From NCBI RefSeq assembly GCF_040219335.1, contig NZ_JAVJSQ010000029.1, positions 310,001-374,000 on the forward strand: a stretch of DNA of 64,000 nucleotides, written 5' to 3'. The DNA is from Gimesia sp. (GTDB taxonomy: Bacteria > Planctomycetota > Planctomycetia > Planctomycetales > Planctomycetaceae). Below are positions 8,385 to 17,480 of this stretch, one piece after another. Under the pieces are notes generated by a model. It worked only from the letters and a program-made list of their open reading frames with translations. It was not told where the DNA came from and did not search any database. Numbering within the stretch: position 1 is the stretch's first letter; each line of letters starts with the position of its first letter. A program made the position numbers and the translations under genes.

Positions 8385-9242
8385 TCAAGCCTGCGAATCA
8401 GCCGTCAGCTCACGATTATCGATCAATCGTGTGGAACCGGACCAGGCGGCGATCAACGCGACCATTCGGCTTTGAGAGTTTGAGAGCTCTTCCAGAGTGT
8501 CTGGATCAGCAATCGTCGCATAATCGAGTTTGATCAACGGCGTTCCCGACAGCAGCTCCCGCATCTCTGTTTTGATGCACTCGAGATCCGTCTCACCCGA
8601 GGCGATTTGTTCCTCGGCCAGCGCCAGCGCTCGAGAGAGAGACAAAGCCGATGCCCTTTCCTCCGCTGAGAGATAAGCATTGCGACTGCTCAGCGCCAGA
8701 CCGTCTGTGTCTCGGATGATAGGGCACGTGATGATTTCCACCGGAAGATTCAGATCGAGACACATCCGCCGTACGATGGCCTGCTGCTGATAATCTTTCG
8801 CCCCGAAATAAGCTTTGTCGGGCAGACAGCTGAGCAGGAGTTTGGTGACCACGGTCGTGACGCCGCGGAAGTGATGCGGCCGGGTTGCGCCCTCCAGTGT
8901 CTCCGTCAGTGTCTCCACATCCACATGCGTTGAGAAGTGGGACGGATACATCATGTCTTTGGTCGGCGTCCAGACCAGGTCCGCCCCCGCAGCCTGGCAT
9001 TTCTCCAGGTCTGCAGCCAGCGTCCGCGGGTACTTGTCGAAATCTTCATTCGGGCCGAACTGTGTCGGATTCACGAAGATCGATACCACGACGAAATCGC
9101 ACTCTTTTCGTGCGGCTTCCACGAGGCTGGCATGTCCCTGATGCAGGGCACCCATGGTTGGCACAAAACCGATGACGGCATCTCCCTGGCGGGCTGCCCG
9201 TACTTGCTGTCGCAGTTCCGGGATTTCAGCAACCGTATCCAT
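8385..9242 (-). CDS. panC: pantothenate synthetase
   Basis: PanC condenses pantoate and beta-alanine with ATP to make pantothenate, a precursor of coenzyme A, in the cytoplasm. The 285-residue length is normal. Family motifs are complete: FVPTMGALHQGH (the ATP-binding HxGH-like motif), VSIFVNPTQFGPNEDF, DKYPRT, VVTKLLLSCLPDKAYFGAKDYQQ, and IIRDTDGLALSSRNAYLS (KMSKS-like loop). The upstream gene, an acidic low-complexity protein, ends 46 nt before the start, so they may be co-transcribed. No other pantothenate genes are nearby. Confidence 0.97.
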   Translation of the reverse strand: MDTVAEIPELRQQVRAARQGDAVIGFVPTMGALHQGHASLVEAARKECDFVVVSIFVNPTQFGPNEDFDKYPRTLAADLEKCQAAGADLVWTPTKDMMYPSHFSTHVDVETLTETLEGATRPHHFRGVTTVVTKLLLSCLPDKAYFGAKDYQQQAIVRRMCLDLNLPVEIITCPIIRDTDGLALSSRNAYLSAEERASALSLSRALALAEEQIASGETDLECIKTEMRELLSGTPLIKLDYATIADPDTLEELSNSQSRMVALIAAWSGSTRLIDNRELTADSQA

Positions 9243-9288
9243 GCGCGCTTATTCCGATCTGTGGGTAAGATCTCGTCCCGTCAGGCGA

Positions 9289-10773
9289 CTAGGATTTTTT
9301 CGGAGACGATTTCCGGTTTCCGCCACCCCGTTTTCCCGACGAACGACGCGAAGACCGTTTCGGACGTCGGCGGCTCTGATCGTCAGTTGCTTCCGGATCC
9401 GACTTTTTGCTGTCTCCCTCTTTGGCCTCTTTGGCTTTGTCCTGGCTGGAAGACTTACCGTTTACCAGCTTGGGGTCCAGCAGATAAGAGATGGCTTCCT
9501 CCCAACTCGGTACGTTGGGGTATTTGTTTTCAATCTCGTTCTTGCGGGGACGCGGTGCTTCGGAGCTGTCTGTTTCATCGTCAGAGTCAGACTCTGCAGC
9601 AGCAGGCTTTTTGCGACGACGAGAGCGGCGCGAGCGTTTCGGCTTCTGTTCGGTCTCCTCTTCGTCCTCTTCATCAGAGGCTTCATCGTCAACTTCCAGT
9701 TCCTCAACTTCGTCTTCCGTCTCTTCCTCATCCTCAGCGGTTTCAGAAGTTTCTTCTTTCTTACGCGAACGTGAACGTCTTCGGCGTCGACGACGACGGG
9801 GCTTCTTCGGTTCTTCCGCTTCTTCTTCCTCGGAGTCTTCTTCTGCAACAGCCGTCTCTTCTTCTTCGGCGACGGCTTCGTCCTCCAGATCCTCTTCGTC
9901 GTCTTCTTCAACTTCGAAGGAAACTTCTTCTGAAATCAGACCGAAGCCGAAGGAATCGTCGTCGTCCAGACGTTCGTCTGTCCGTGCGGTGGCAGGGGGA
10001 TTTTCAGCAGTTTTCTTTTTGCGACTACGCGAACGACGGGAGCGGGCGGGCTTTTCCTGGACTTCTTCTTCAGCTTCAGCAACTACTTCTTCATCCTCTT
10101 CGTCTTCATCATCGGCTTCAGCGAAGACATCGTCCTCGTCGTCTTCGTCATCCTCCTCCTCCTCATCATCAGAGGCGGCGGGTCTCTTCGCTGACTTGGA
10201 ATCGTCTTCGTCCCAGTCCCAGCCGTCCAGAGCATCCCAGTAGGTGTCTTCTTCGTCGTCATCGTCAACGGAAGACTCGGCTGCGACTTGAGCGGCGGGT
10301 TCGAAATCTTCTTCGATTTCGTCTTCCTCGTCCTCTTCATCGTCATCGAAGGACGCGATTAATTCATCTTCGTCGTCGTCCTCATCTTCGTCGTCGGCTT
10401 CAGCGAAGACATCGTCGTCGTCGTCTTCCTCGTCATCTTCATCAGAGCCGAGTACTTCGGGCTCATCGTCATCGTCATCTTCGAAGATGGCGGAACCGAA
10501 TCCACTATCGTCGTCGTCATCTTCATCCGTCTCATCCTGAACACGGGAGACGGCAGCAGCCGACGGCTCTGCAGGGGCCGGGGTTTCCGGTTCCTCAGAG
10601 GTAGCCTCAACGTCTGCCTCGTCGTCTTCGGGCAGATCATCTTCATCGAAATCGACGGGCTCGGGTTTGACCTGCTGGTCAAAATCAATTCCAAACAGAT
10701 CACCTGCGAGGGACTCCCAGGAGTCACCTTCACCCGACGGATTCTTGCCAAAAGGCTCTTTGCTTTTATTCAT
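9289..10773 (-). CDS. extremely acidic, disordered repeat-like protein with basic patches
   Basis: Start at 10773 (MNKSKEPFGKNPSG) is preferred to an ATG 9 nt upstream. The protein is built almost wholly of runs of Asp and Glu alternating with Arg/Lys-rich patches (KPARSRRSRSRKKK, PRRRRRRRRSRSRKK, KRSRRSRRRKK), ending in a basic Gly/Ser/Arg/Lys tail. A more ordered stretch near the C-terminus reads YPNVPSWEEAISYLLDPK. The alternating charge suggests a flexible scaffold that could bind RNA, ribosomes or DNA through its basic patches; SR-type repeats of this kind also occur in planctomycete RNase E and translation-linked proteins, but no catalytic domain is present. A plus-strand frame of similar length here is its antisense shadow. 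Function unknown. Confidence 0.75.
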   Translation of the reverse strand: MNKSKEPFGKNPSGEGDSWESLAGDLFGIDFDQQVKPEPVDFDEDDLPEDDEADVEATSEEPETPAPAEPSAAAVSRVQDETDEDDDDDSGFGSAIFEDDDDDEPEVLGSDEDDEEDDDDDVFAEADDEDEDDDEDELIASFDDDEEDEEDEIEEDFEPAAQVAAESSVDDDDEEDTYWDALDGWDWDEDDSKSAKRPAASDDEEEEDDEDDEDDVFAEADDEDEEDEEVVAEAEEEVQEKPARSRRSRSRKKKTAENPPATARTDERLDDDDSFGFGLISEEVSFEVEEDDEEDLEDEAVAEEEETAVAEEDSEEEEAEEPKKPRRRRRRRRSRSRKKEETSETAEDEEETEDEVEELEVDDEASDEEDEEETEQKPKRSRRSRRRKKPAAAESDSDDETDSSEAPRPRKNEIENKYPNVPSWEEAISYLLDPKLVNGKSSSQDKAKEAKEGDSKKSDPEATDDQSRRRPKRSSRRSSGKRGGGNRKSSPKKS

Positions 10774-10853
10774 ACAGCGCAAAATACACGTTCTTTATTG
10801 CTTTTACAAGATTTGCGCCATGTGCGAATCAGTGATATCAGCAGAATTCAGAC

Positions 10854-11351
10854 TTATTTTGAGTACTCGATGTGGCGGATCACAGCCTGCAATTTGCGGG
10901 CTTTTTCCAGCATCGCATGATAGCGGGGAACTTTGGAATATCCCACCTGACGCGCCAGCAGGTCTGCTTCTGCACTCAGGACGACTGTACAGGGGATCGA
11001 TTTCACCTTCAGAGTATCGGCGATTTCCCGGTCTTTGTCGAAATCGAGGTGTACAGGCTCGAATGCCTGATTCAGGTAGCGGGCCATCCGTGGATCGGAG
11101 AGGGTATCTTTCTCCAGTTTCCGGCAGTAAGTACACCAGCTGGCATCAAATACGATGAATACCGGCTTGTTACTCTTCATTGCGGCCTGGTGAGCCGTTT
11201 CCAGGTCCTGGTGCCACTTGATCTCCTCCGCGACTGATTCCGCGTTCGAGGCTTTTGAATCGGATTTCAAGAGCTCGATACAGATGCCAACCACGACGAC
11301 AAGTGAAAAGCCAACAACGGCCCACTGGAGCTTCTGGGGAAGTCGTTTCAT
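10854..11351 (-). CDS. membrane-anchored thioredoxin-like protein
   Basis: A 165-residue protein with an N-terminal hydrophobic helix (WAVVGFSLVVVVGICIELL) and a thioredoxin fold facing the periplasm. The redox motif is CTYC in FDASWCTYCRKLE near residue 73, and the cis-proline loop is SIPCTVVL near 120. The linker between them resembles the DsbD C-terminal/thioredoxin_7 family, which passes electrons to or from exported proteins. The start is supported by an AAGGAG ribosome site just upstream. Neighbours do not reveal a partner. Confidence 0.85.
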   Translation of the reverse strand: MKRLPQKLQWAVVGFSLVVVVGICIELLKSDSKASNAESVAEEIKWHQDLETAHQAAMKSNKPVFIVFDASWCTYCRKLEKDTLSDPRMARYLNQAFEPVHLDFDKDREIADTLKVKSIPCTVVLSAEADLLARQVGYSKVPRYHAMLEKARKLQAVIRHIEYSK

Positions 11352-11584
11352 TTCATAGACTCCTTCATAAGTAAGGTAACCTGATTCGGTATCTATACTT
11401 ATGTGACTGATAACTGATAGACCCGTTTTATGTGAGCAACTTACAAAATCGTTATAAATCGTTCACTGTGCTTTATCGGTATCAGATGAGGAACTTCTAT
11501 GAATGATTCGATCGGAATTACCGGTTTGTCGGGCACATGGCCCGTAAAGTTTACCTAACCGGAACAGAATTGGGCTCTGCCACG
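11352..11584. other. intergenic region, no gene seen
   Basis: Upstream region of the thioredoxin-like gene, AT-richer than its surroundings. It carries the AAGGAG ribosome site near 11360 for that gene. No ORF or RNA gene is recognised. Confidence 0.5.
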
Positions 11585-11641
11585 AAAAAAAGCCAATCCT
11601 GAAGCGGGTTCGGCACGATTACCGACCGCCCCAGGCTTGGC
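11585..11641 (-). terminator. rho-independent terminator after the ABC/DUF4340 operon
   Basis: On the minus strand a 9-bp stem with one mismatch (11633-11641 with 11592-11600) is followed directly by seven T residues. It lies 24 nt past the DUF4340 stop codon and would end the three-gene operon. Confidence 0.65.
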
Positions 11642-11664
11642 TGAATGGACTGTTGTCCCGCCGA

Positions 11665-13551
11665 TTACTCAGAACCAGCTGCCTTCTCGGGAGGCTTGGA
11701 ATCTGTAGACTTTTTCTCAGATTCCGGCTGCTTCGGGGAGGCTTTTTCCGCAGCGGGCTTGGGTTTCGCCTCTGTTTTGGCGGGCGCCGGTTTACTCTTG
11801 CTGTCGGATTTCGCCGGAGCCGGTTTCGCGGACGGAGCCGGTTTCGGCACTGCAGGCTTCCCACCCGGTTGAGCCGGGGCCTTCATACCGGGGAGGTTCA
11901 GGCCCGGAATTCCCAGAGCGGGATTACCCGCTCCCGGTTTAGCGGCACCCTCTTCGGGTTTGTCAGCCGGCTCGACCAGGGCTTTCCGCGACATCCGCAG
12001 CTTCTCGAAGCTGTTGGCGGAAATTACGTAGTACCAGTCTGCAAACCGCTGATTCAGCTCCTGCACGCGTTCCTGGCCCTTGATGACCTTCTCGTCGTAC
12101 TCCTTCAGCTGTTTCTCGTAGGTTTTGAGAGCCGACTCATACTTCTTCATCGCGGCTGCATATTCCACTTCCGGATCCGGTTTCTTCTCGCCGGCTTTCT
12201 CATCCTTCTTGTCAGTCGCTTTCGCATCGGCGGGTTTATCGCCGTCCGCTTTTTCTTTCGTCTCAGCCGGCTTTTCCGGTTTGGTCGGCTTCTGTGGCGG
12301 ATCGCCGATAAAGGACGGGTCGAAAGTCACCGTCACGAACAGGTAGCGGCTGGTCTTCATGGCATCATTTTCTTCCGATTTGCCTGGTTTCTCTACCGCT
12401 TCCTCTGCTTTATCGCCAGCTTTCTTCTCTTTCGAATCCGCTTTTTCTGCATCTTGCGCTGGGGCTTTCTCACTCTTCTCTTTGCTGCCGTTACCGACTT
12501 CGATATCCAGCGTGCTGCCAGTGAAGATTTCACCAAAATAGAGCGAGTAGACCACACCCTGGTTGGTGACTACGATCACTTCCCCTTCGTTGGATACCAG
12601 CTGCTGACCGCCCGAAGCTGTCTGGGCCACGATGAAACCTTTGCTCTGCAGGTCGACAAAATCGAGTGCATTTTTCAGCTGCAACTGTCCCGACTTCTTG
12701 AGCTCCGCAGCGATGGCGGCCGGCTTGGGACGGATTCCCTGAATCTTGAGGTCGACCAGAGTGTTGATCATCTGGTTGACATCCGCGGTGTTCAGTTTCT
12801 CGGTCTCGGTATTCAGGCCTTCCAGTTCCCAGGGAGAGCTGGAGTTCTTGCGTTTCAGCGTCGAAAGTTCCTCGTCCACCAGGCGCCGATTGGTTTCATC
12901 GATCGAGTATTTATTTACGATGATTTCCACCAGTCGATCCCGGTCGACCTTCAGCAGATCCGGTTCGATCCAGTCCGAGAAATCAGAGGAGAGATCCACG
13001 TTGAGCTTAGTCCGGTAGACCGAATCTTCGTCGACTTTCCGCACATAATATTCATTGGGTTGTTCCGGCACCTGTTTACCGATAATAAAGTCGACCAGCG
13101 GCGCACCACCCTCTTTGGACAGTGTCAGACGCTGACCGCGGCCCTGCAGGTTGGTGTTCGATTCGTCCAGTGGATCGATGACGCCAAAACGTTCATGGTC
13201 GCTTTTTCGCCGACTTTCCAGGGCACCGCGAACTACTCCTACCAGGGAAGTGGCGGTTTCCGCCAGTTCGTCTTCGGCGTCAGCCGGGTAGTCGTGGTGC
13301 GACGGAATCCGCCAGGCACCGTTTTTATAGTCCACGTTGAAGACTTTCAGCGTGGCGGAATCTTCATCGTAGCTCACCACCCGCAGCGCTCGCGCCTGGG
13401 TCGGATCCGTGAAGTCCGGATAGAATTCTTCGCCTACCTTTTCATAACCCGTCAGCTCGACCGGTTGCGAGGCGCGATCGGTTACGAACGCCGCAATTAA
13501 GGCAACCACGGCGATTCCCACAAAGGTCAATGTTCTTGTCGTTTCATTCAT
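11665..13551 (-). CDS. DUF4340 membrane-anchored protein of a Gld-type ABC operon
   Basis: A 628-residue protein with one N-terminal transmembrane helix (TLTFVGIAVVALIAAFVTD) and DUF4340-type beta-rich repeats in the periplasm, e.g. ARALRVVSYDEDSATLKVF, GAWRIPSHHDYPAD, and GEIFTGSTLDIEVG. The second half is charged and disordered, with a coiled-coil-like stretch KYESALKTYEKQLKEYDEK and a Pro/Ala/Lys tail. DUF4340 genes regularly follow GldA-GldF-GldG-type ABC transporter genes, as here, with 63 nt between. It probably works as an extracytoplasmic partner of the transporter; its substrate is unknown. Confidence 0.85.
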   Translation of the reverse strand: MNETTRTLTFVGIAVVALIAAFVTDRASQPVELTGYEKVGEEFYPDFTDPTQARALRVVSYDEDSATLKVFNVDYKNGAWRIPSHHDYPADAEDELAETATSLVGVVRGALESRRKSDHERFGVIDPLDESNTNLQGRGQRLTLSKEGGAPLVDFIIGKQVPEQPNEYYVRKVDEDSVYRTKLNVDLSSDFSDWIEPDLLKVDRDRLVEIIVNKYSIDETNRRLVDEELSTLKRKNSSSPWELEGLNTETEKLNTADVNQMINTLVDLKIQGIRPKPAAIAAELKKSGQLQLKNALDFVDLQSKGFIVAQTASGGQQLVSNEGEVIVVTNQGVVYSLYFGEIFTGSTLDIEVGNGSKEKSEKAPAQDAEKADSKEKKAGDKAEEAVEKPGKSEENDAMKTSRYLFVTVTFDPSFIGDPPQKPTKPEKPAETKEKADGDKPADAKATDKKDEKAGEKKPDPEVEYAAAMKKYESALKTYEKQLKEYDEKVIKGQERVQELNQRFADWYYVISANSFEKLRMSRKALVEPADKPEEGAAKPGAGNPALGIPGLNLPGMKAPAQPGGKPAVPKPAPSAKPAPAKSDSKSKPAPAKTEAKPKPAAEKASPKQPESEKKSTDSKPPEKAAGSE

Positions 13552-13614
13552 GGCAAACGTTTTACTTAAAACAAGTGGTTTAAGATGGATTGAAACTGGC
13601 CGCGGGGGCTGCGT

Positions 13615-16257
13615 TTATTTCAGTCTCCGGTCCGGAGCAATATTCTGGTTCTCGTGCTTCAAGCGGAAGAACAGGAAACAGATTCCCAACAGGATCGCCG
13701 GGAAGGGGGGCACCAGAATTGCATACCAGCGAATCCGATTTTCAATTTCCCGAATCTGTCGCTCGGTCTGAGCTTTGATCTTTTCGACCTGTTGCTGTTT
13801 TTCCCGTTCGATCTTGGCTTCATCGACTTCCAGCCGACGACTTTCGTTTTCTTCAGCCATTCGTAAACGGATCTGTTTTTCCCGGCTGTCCATGGAAGGA
13901 TCTTTTTCGATCCTTTCCCGTTGTTCTTTGAGACGGTCACGGGCTTCCTCCAGTTTGGCTTCAGCGACCTCGTTGGCCTTTTCCCGTTCCGCGTTTCGCT
14001 CTTTGATGAAGACCGAAGTTTCGCGTTCGACCAGTGTCAGCGTGCGATGCTTCTGACGCCGTTTGCGGAGCGAGATATAGGAATCGTCCCCGGCCAGTTG
14101 GTCGACACAGTTCAACAGGAAGGTCACGTTGTCGATCTTCAGACCGAAAGCCTGACGCTCGCGGATGTTAAACAGCTCATCGGAAATCAGGTCGGCATCT
14201 GCGACGAAGATCACATTCAGGTCTTTCACTTTTGATTTCGGAGTCGAAGTGATGTGGGCCGCCAGGACGTGGGCGTGTTCGTCGATCACGCGGACCGGAT
14301 CCTGCACGATGCGGACCGAATTGAAGAACGGGCTGGTGATCTCACCCCAGGCCAGCAGACCGGAGTTGGGACCGGTACGCAGCAGCGGTTCGAAATTCAG
14401 ATCCCGGTCTTTCCGCGGACGGATACTGCCCGGGAAGAAGGTCAGCATTTCCTGCAGACCACTGGTGATGTTACTGTCCAGGCTGAAGGCGCTTTTCGTT
14501 CCACTCTTGGGGCTGATGAAGATCAGCTCAGGACGCACGACTTCGGCAAACTCAGGATGCGGATTGAAGTAATCAAATACCACTTCCCCGTTATCCCAGG
14601 CGATCTCCAGCAGGTTCATCAGGGGCGTCAATCGGCCTTCATAAGCCTTAGGAGTTGGCGGCGGTTGACGCATTCCCATCATGCCTCCCGGACTCGGTTT
14701 GGGCATGCGAGGCGCCATCTGAATGCCGCGTCCTCCACCGAAGACGGGCAGCGGGTCATCACAGATCAACGTCGGTTTCCCTTTCTTGACGTAGTCCACC
14801 AGATTTTTGAGCTGGGGTTCGGTCAATGATGAGGGGAGTACCGCCAGCAGAACATCGTAATCGGTGTCGCTGATCGGCGAATCGGGTGAGACCTGCTCGA
14901 CCCGGTACTGTTTCTTGAGTTCACTCACAATCAGCCACGGAGGCTGGTTGCCGCCCATGCTCATATCCAGACCACCAAAAATGCTGGCATCCGTATTCAG
15001 AATGCCGACCGTCAGACGATCATCTTTGGAGACTGTGCGGATGGAACGGGTCAGCTCGTATTCGATAGGTGTCCCGACGTTGAAGAACGGAATCACCACT
15101 TCATCGGTTGCGCTCTTCACGACGGCACCCATGAAGATGGTTTCCACGTAAGCCCGTCCACCCCGTTCGGTCTGAACCCGTTGGGGAGAGATGTCCAGCA
15201 GGCGGGCTTCCTCTTCTTCCTTGCTGAACGGCTCAACGTCAACGAATCGCACCTGCAGGCGTTTGCCGCCCAGCTGGTCATATTCCCGCAGCAGACCGAT
15301 CAGTCGTTTGCGGATCGGCACGTATTCCCGCGAGACTTCCGGGCTGATGAAGGCTTCAATCGTAACGGGGTTTTTATCGTCGATCTTGGAGATCAGGTCT
15401 TTCGTCGTCTGTGACAGACTGTAAACTCTTTCGCTCGTCATATCGATGCGGCTACTGCCGTAGGAGACAATCGCATTCACGCTGATCAGAATCACTGCCA
15501 GCGAAACGGTTCGCACCAGGTACTGCAGACCCATTGAATTCTGCTCCTGGGAACTCCAGTGTCGGCGGGTGATGAGCACCCGGTTCAGGTACAGCATCAT
15601 GATCGCCAGCGAGATGAAGTACAGCACCGAGGCCAGCGGCAGAACACCCGTGTTGAAATCCTGGAACTGTTCGACCAGGCTCAGGCTCTGAATCAGATTA
15701 CTGGAAGGAACCACCTGTCCGATGAAGACCGGGATCGCGCAGATCACGGTTCCCAGCACAAACGCGACCGTGGTGCTGCTCGTCAGCGCGGAAGCGAACA
15801 TGCCCGCAGAGAGCAGGGACGCACCCGCCAGCCAGTATCCAAAATAAGTCGTGAACATCAGCCCCATATCCGGGTTGCCGATGCTGGAGAGCACAAAAAT
15901 ATGCGTGACCGAGAACAGCAGGGCGATCGTGTAAACCGCCAGTACCGCCAGGAATTTGCCCAGCAGGACTTCCAGGTCCGAAGCGGGTAGGGTAAACAGC
16001 AGTTCGTCCGTGCCCAGTTTTTTCTCATCGGCCCAGACACCCATCGTAATTGCCGGGATGATGAACAGCAGCAGCAGGGGGTACCACAGGCTCAACTGAT
16101 CCAGGTTCGCCTGGTTGTTGGCGAAGAACTGCTGGTTGAAGGCAGCGAAGGCACCGGCGACCACGAACACGACAATAAACAGATAGCCGAGCACTCCAGA
16201 GAAGTAGCTCTGTACGTTTCGCTTGAAGACGGCCAATACAACGTTGTTCCGCAACAT
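13615..16257 (-). CDS. fused ABC-2 permease and GldG-like periplasmic protein
   Basis: An 880-residue fusion. Residues 1-245 form an ABC-2 permease with six hydrophobic helices (GVLGYLFIVVFVVAGAFAAF, YPLLLLFIIPAITMGVWADE, and others), like GldF. Residues 260 to about 700 match the GldG/DUF7088 domain with a helix before it (SLAVILISVNAIVSYGSSR), LRVRF-type strands and a beta/alpha fold (DYDVLLAVLPSSL, GKPTLICDDPLP). The C-terminal region has a long charged coiled coil (about residues 740-845) and a last helix (WYAILVPPFPAILLGICFLFF). In Bacteroidetes GldF and GldG are separate proteins of the gliding ABC transporter; here they are one chain. The ATPase gene is 59 nt upstream. Confidence 0.88.
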   Translation of the reverse strand: MLRNNVVLAVFKRNVQSYFSGVLGYLFIVVFVVAGAFAAFNQQFFANNQANLDQLSLWYPLLLLFIIPAITMGVWADEKKLGTDELLFTLPASDLEVLLGKFLAVLAVYTIALLFSVTHIFVLSSIGNPDMGLMFTTYFGYWLAGASLLSAGMFASALTSSTTVAFVLGTVICAIPVFIGQVVPSSNLIQSLSLVEQFQDFNTGVLPLASVLYFISLAIMMLYLNRVLITRRHWSSQEQNSMGLQYLVRTVSLAVILISVNAIVSYGSSRIDMTSERVYSLSQTTKDLISKIDDKNPVTIEAFISPEVSREYVPIRKRLIGLLREYDQLGGKRLQVRFVDVEPFSKEEEEARLLDISPQRVQTERGGRAYVETIFMGAVVKSATDEVVIPFFNVGTPIEYELTRSIRTVSKDDRLTVGILNTDASIFGGLDMSMGGNQPPWLIVSELKKQYRVEQVSPDSPISDTDYDVLLAVLPSSLTEPQLKNLVDYVKKGKPTLICDDPLPVFGGGRGIQMAPRMPKPSPGGMMGMRQPPPTPKAYEGRLTPLMNLLEIAWDNGEVVFDYFNPHPEFAEVVRPELIFISPKSGTKSAFSLDSNITSGLQEMLTFFPGSIRPRKDRDLNFEPLLRTGPNSGLLAWGEITSPFFNSVRIVQDPVRVIDEHAHVLAAHITSTPKSKVKDLNVIFVADADLISDELFNIRERQAFGLKIDNVTFLLNCVDQLAGDDSYISLRKRRQKHRTLTLVERETSVFIKERNAEREKANEVAEAKLEEARDRLKEQRERIEKDPSMDSREKQIRLRMAEENESRRLEVDEAKIEREKQQQVEKIKAQTERQIREIENRIRWYAILVPPFPAILLGICFLFFRLKHENQNIAPDRRLK

Positions 16258-16316
16258 AACAGAAGGGTCCTTACGTCAGCTTTATGAGATAACGAAATTG
16301 GTCGGTGAAAATGAAA

Positions 16317-17084
16317 TTATGCGTGTGTCAGTTTGTGGAAGCGTTCTTCCATGTCTTCCTGACTGTTACCCAGCTCATCGACAGGGCCATCGAATACAAC
16401 CGAACCCTGGTTAATCAGGATCACGCGGCTGCAGACGGCTTTGACTTCCTGCAGAATATGAGTCGAAAGCAGAATGGTCTTGGTTTTCCCCAGGCTGCGA
16501 ATCAGGTCTCGAACAGACTGGTTCTGGTTGGGGTCGAGACCGCTGGTCGGTTCATCCAGAATCAGGATGTCTGGATCGTGCAGCAGGGCCTGGGCCATGC
16601 CCACACGTTGCCGGAAACCGCGGGAGAGTTTGCGAATCGGCTTTTTCCAGACGGTGCTTAAGTCGCACTTTTCCATCACAAACTCGAGTCGGTTACTGAG
16701 CTCGGCACTCGACATGCCCCGCACGCCACCCACGTATTTCAGGAAGCCCAGCGGCGTCATTTCTTCGTAGAGTGGACCGTTTTCCGGTAGATAGCCCAGT
16801 TTCTGACTGGCTTCAATCCGGTGCGTGCTGACATCAAACCCGCCGACGCGGGCCTGTCCTTCGCTGGGGGACAGAAAGCCGGTCAGCAGTTTCATCGTAG
16901 TCGATTTGCCTGCACCGTTTGGTCCCAGGAATGCTGCGACCTGGCCGCGGGGTACGGAAAATGTCACATCGCGGGTTGCAGCGAACTGGCCATAGAACTT
17001 ACTCAGCCCGATCGCCTCGATCATGTTTTCGGAAGCCGTGCCCGTCGCTGACCCGGCAGGAGCTTGCTGAACCTGTTCCGACAT
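16317..17084 (-). CDS. ABC transporter ATP-binding protein, GldA-like
   Basis: A 255-residue ABC ATPase with all motifs: Walker A GPNGAGKSTTMK, Q-loop region YLPENGPLYEEMTP, signature LSRGFRQRVGMAQAL, Walker B ILILDEPTSGLDP, and the H-loop LSTHIL. It energises the permease-GldG fusion encoded downstream. An internal ATG at residue 21 (MIEAIGLSKFYG) is an alternative start; the upstream start is kept because a GGAG sequence precedes it. First gene of the operon. Confidence 0.93.
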   Translation of the reverse strand: MSEQVQQAPAGSATGTASENMIEAIGLSKFYGQFAATRDVTFSVPRGQVAAFLGPNGAGKSTTMKLLTGFLSPSEGQARVGGFDVSTHRIEASQKLGYLPENGPLYEEMTPLGFLKYVGGVRGMSSAELSNRLEFVMEKCDLSTVWKKPIRKLSRGFRQRVGMAQALLHDPDILILDEPTSGLDPNQNQSVRDLIRSLGKTKTILLSTHILQEVKAVCSRVILINQGSVVFDGPVDELGNSQEDMEERFHKLTHA

Positions 17085-17143
17085 TAGAATAATTCTCCCG
17101 ATGATTATCTCGTGGTTGATTCAACAGTATGGATGTTCCAGTC

Positions 17144-17162
17144 CGGTCCGTCCGCCGGACCG
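17144..17162. other. short hairpin in the leader of the ABC operon
   Basis: Bases 17144-17150 and 17156-17162 are perfectly complementary (CGGTCCG/CGGACCG) around a 5-nt loop, about 60 nt upstream of the ATPase start. It may be a leader hairpin or a protein-binding site. The rest of 17163-17422 shows nothing that I can identify. Confidence 0.35.
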
Positions 17163-17416
17163 CCTCGTTTATTGATACGGTCCCAGTCGGCAGACAACTG
17201 GAAGATTTGTCCATTTTTAACTGGTAAGTGTTGAAAATACAACGTAGGTGGTGAGTACGTTTTGAGTTACCTGGATCTTCGTGGCTGGCTCGTTCTCACC
17301 GGCGTCCTTCTGTGGAACCGGAAAACAGAGTCAGATCCGACGGTACCTCTATAGAAATAAACGCCTTTTTTTCGCTTGTCCAGCCGGTTTTACGAAAAAT
17401 CAGTCCGCTGTCAGGG

Positions 17417-17457
17417 AATAAAAAATCGGTTGTACCGTCTGCCGATACAACCGATTT
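17417..17457 (-). terminator. rho-independent terminator of the PpiD-like gene
   Basis: On the minus strand a 12-bp perfect stem (17446-17457 with 17423-17434) is followed by a T-rich run. It lies 24 nt past the stop of the peptidyl-prolyl isomerase-like gene. Confidence 0.8.
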
Positions 17458-17480
17458 GTGTCTGTGATCCTGTTCGAGGA

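Noticed and set aside
9491-10243. Ser-rich 250-residue plus-strand open frame
   Set aside because: Serine runs are the complement of the Asp/Glu repeat codons of the acidic gene.
8937-10604. 555-residue plus-strand open frame
   Set aside because: It lies antisense to panC and the acidic protein. The Arg/Leu/His-rich translation is what complemented Asp/Glu codons give; no protein features.
11653-13500. 615-residue plus-strand open frame
   Set aside because: Antisense shadow of the DUF4340 gene, which has a clear family match and terminator.
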